Assembly: GCA_003170995.1 (NCBI GenBank)
Contig: PMXT01000163.1
Span: 1 to 7,171, forward strand
Length of the DNA stretch: 7,171 nucleotides
Direction: 5' to 3'
DNA from: Actinomycetota bacterium
Lineage (GTDB): Bacteria > Actinomycetota > Thermoleophilia > Gaiellales > Gaiellaceae
The notes beneath the pieces are model-generated. The model saw only the letters and a list, made by a program, of their open reading frames with translations, did not search any database and was not told the DNA's origin. Of this stretch, positions 6,025-7,171 are shown one piece after another (within the stretch, counting starts at the first letter, position 1; every line of letters begins with the position of its first letter). Both the position numbers and the translations under genes were made by a program.

Positions 6025-6800
6025 CTGTGCTCCTCCAATCGAAGTACGTCGACGGGGCCCTCCCCGGCTCCGAGCCAGTCGAGGCCGCTCGCGACTGCTT
6101 GTGAGGAGATCCGGGCCGCTTCCTGCGCCGCCTCATACAAGGGCATTCCCTGCGCGAGGAGCGCCGCCAGAGTCGCCGAGTGGGTGCAGCCGGCGCCGTG
6201 TGTCGCCGGCTTCGCATGCCTGGGGACGGAAATCTCGAAGTGCTCGCTTCCGTCGAAGAAGTGGTCGACGGGCTTCTCGCCGTGTCCCCCGGTGACGATT
6301 ACGGCCGCCGCGCCGAGCGCGTGAATGCGCTCCGCCAGCTCCCTGCGCGAGCCCGGCTTTCCCGCCAGCACGACCGCCTCGTCGAGATTCGGAGTCGTCA
6401 CCGTCGCCAGCGGCAGAAGCTCGGTCACGAGCGCCTCGACCGCCTCGGGCCGCAACAGCCGCGCCCCCGAGGTGGCGATCATCACCGGGTCGACCACGAG
6501 CGGAACGCGGTGACCCGCAAGGAAACCGGCGACCGTCTCGATGATCGGCCGCGAGAAGAGCATGCCCGTCTTCGCCGCGTCGACGCCAATATCCGAGAAG
6601 ACAGCCTCCAGCTCGGCCAGAACGAACTCGGGCGGCGTCTCGTGTACGGCGGTCACACCAACCGTGTTCTGTGCCGTCAGAGCGACGATCGCGCTCATCC
6701 CGTAGCAACCGGCGGCGGCGAACGCCTTCAGATCGCCCTGGATCCCCGCGCCGCCGCCCGAGTCGGAGCCGGCGATCGTCAAACATCGCGGTACAGCCAA
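6021..6800 (-). CDS. thiD: Hydroxymethylpyrimidine/phosphomethylpyrimidine kinase (ThiD)
   Basis: ThiD converts hydroxymethylpyrimidine to its phosphate and diphosphate with ATP, giving the pyrimidine substrate of ThiE. The 259-residue product has the normal single-domain length with no ThiE or TenA fusion. Motifs include [18 protein letters not shown] (8-25), [51 protein letters not shown] and the catalytic [16 protein letters not shown]. The first codon is TTG at 6800; no ATG or GTG gives a full N-terminus. AGGGAG (6810-6815) lies nine bases upstream and forms the last bases of the TPP riboswitch. It is the first gene of the operon and overlaps thiM by ATGA. The riboswitch should lower its translation when TPP is plentiful. 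Confidence 0.97.
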   Translation of the reverse strand: MAVPRCLTIAGSDSGGGAGIQGDLKAFAAAGCYGMSAIVALTAQNTVGVTAVHETPPEFVLAELEAVFSDIGVDAAKTGMLFSRPIIETVAGFLAGHRVPLVVDPVMIATSGARLLRPEAVEALVTELLPLATVTTPNLDEAVVLAGKPGSRRELAERIHALGAAAVIVTGGHGEKPVDHFFDGSEHFEISVPRHAKPATHGAGCTHSATLAALLAQGMPLYEAAQEAARISSQAVASGLDWLGAGEGPVDVLRLEEHR

Positions 6801-6807
6801 TTCGAAA

Positions 6808-6880
6808 AACTCCCTTCGCTGGCATTACCCAGATCAGGTTCGACGGGTTTTTCTCAGCCCGCAAGGGCACCCCGGTGGGC
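6808..6880 (-). promoter_or_regulatory. TPP riboswitch (THI element)
   Basis: Read on the minus strand, the conserved aptamer blocks appear in order: GGGGTGCCC, a short P3 stem GCCC-TTGC-GGGC, CTGAGA, ACCCG, GAACCTGATCTGGGTAATG (the pyrimidine and pyrophosphate-helix core, with CTGG and CCAG forming the terminal stem) and GCGAAGGGAG. This is the classic thi-box signature, placed directly ahead of thiD. The final AGGGAG doubles as the Shine-Dalgarno of thiD, so TPP binding probably blocks translation start rather than acting through a terminator; no terminator hairpin with a U-tract fits in the eight bases that remain. The closing P1 stem looks weak by eye. The identification is firm; the mode of control is inferred. 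Confidence 0.95.
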
Positions 6881-6882
6881 AC

Positions 6883-6888
6883 AGGGTA
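6883..6888 (-). promoter_or_regulatory. Possible -10 element of the thiamine operon promoter
   Basis: TACCCT on the minus strand matches the minimal TANNNT pattern and would place transcription start close to the 5' end of the riboswitch aptamer. No convincing -35 hexamer is visible; CTTTCA, 16 bases upstream, is a poor match. Position relative to the aptamer is the main support. Confidence 0.25.
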
Positions 6889-6947
6889 CCATCGCCCTCG
6901 GGGGTGAAAGAAGAGCCGGACCTACCGGAAACGGCTCGCCGAGCAAC

Positions 6948-7171
6948 TTGAACTCACGTGGGCCGAAGAGGAGTTGGAATTCGCTGCTTACCGGCGAGGA
7001 GCTGGCCTACCGTGGCGAGGAACCGGCGCGAAAGCCCCGGCTCGAGCCGATCCCCGATGAGCTGGAGCCGCGCCTGCGCCAAGCGCTGCTCGGGCTCGGC
7101 GTTACCTCTCTCTTCGCTCACCAGGCCGAGGCCTGGCGCCTGGCCCAAAACGGCGCGCACCTGATCGTCAC
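6948..7171 (+). CDS. DEAD/DEAH-box helicase, N-terminal part, cut by window edge
   Basis: The frame that is open to the right edge encodes a segment with [14 protein letters not shown], then [19 protein letters not shown] and [22 protein letters not shown]. The F-x-HQ-x-E motif, 15 to 20 residues before a Gly-x-x-x-Ile-Val-Thr strand, is the Q-like region that precedes Walker A in superfamily 2 helicases of the Hrq1/YprA type, which carry a C-terminal DUF1998 domain. Walker A itself lies outside the window. The start is uncertain: TTG at 6948 is the only usual start codon in frame after 6900, and it lacks a good ribosome-binding site. A neighbouring frame (6908-6990) also reads plausibly as protein, so an indel near 6990 is possible. 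The gene diverges from thiD, sharing a spacer of about 147 bases. Confidence 0.65.
   Translation, partial: MNSRGPKRSWNSLLTGEELAYRGEEPARKPRLEPIPDELEPRLRQALLGLGVTSLFAHQAEAWRLAQNGAHLIV

Noticed and set aside
4682..6217. A 511-codon minus-strand frame that could be read as a fusion upstream of thiE
   Set aside because: Residues before the thiE ATG at 5233 are an out-of-frame reading of thiM and thiD, full of arginine, with none of their motifs. The thiM gene in its own frame is complete and overlaps thiE by ATGA.

Overview
The window looks like chromosomal DNA from a high-GC bacterium, most likely an actinobacterial lineage such as the Thermoleophilia. The grounds are GC-rich codons, GTG and TTG starts, tightly overlapping genes and a polyprenol-phosphate-mannose synthase next to PolX. 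The taxonomic guess is inference from style and gene content only.

Layout. (1) 1-716, minus: 5' part of a PolX-family DNA polymerase, cut by the window edge. (2) 717-1124: intergenic DNA with an imperfect tandem repeat of about 70 bp. (3) 1125-1880, plus: a single-domain polyprenol-phosphate mannosyltransferase. (4) 1881-3816: an accessory island. It holds a small GIY-YIG-like protein of low GC, a displaced copy of the last 52 codons of thiL, a broken piece of the glycosyltransferase gene joined directly to it, an isoprenylcysteine-methyltransferase-like membrane protein, an unrecognised 208-aa protein, and two sites resembling integron attC recombination sites (one convincing, one degenerate). 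(5) 3817-6800, minus: a thiamine operon, thiD-thiM-thiE-thiL, with ATGA or 14-bp overlaps, led by a TPP riboswitch at 6808-6880. (6) From about 6948, plus: the start of a DEAD/DEAH-box helicase, cut by the window edge.

The thiamine genes form a salvage and coupling module. ThiD phosphorylates the pyrimidine, ThiM phosphorylates the thiazole, ThiE joins them to thiamine phosphate, and ThiL makes thiamine diphosphate (TPP), which is sensed by the leader riboswitch.

The most unusual part is 1881-3816. A 156-bp direct repeat of the thiL 3' end (145/156 identical, 10 of 11 differences synonymous) borders the accessory genes. Its inner end abuts a piece of the upstream glycosyltransferase gene at base 2378. 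This order is what a tandem duplication of a glycosyltransferase-to-thiL segment would leave. The right-hand copy carries what look like integron-type gene cassettes ending in a well-formed attC-like site (3718-3802) three bases after a stop codon. No integron integrase is visible in the window, so at most this is a small cassette cluster lacking its integrase.
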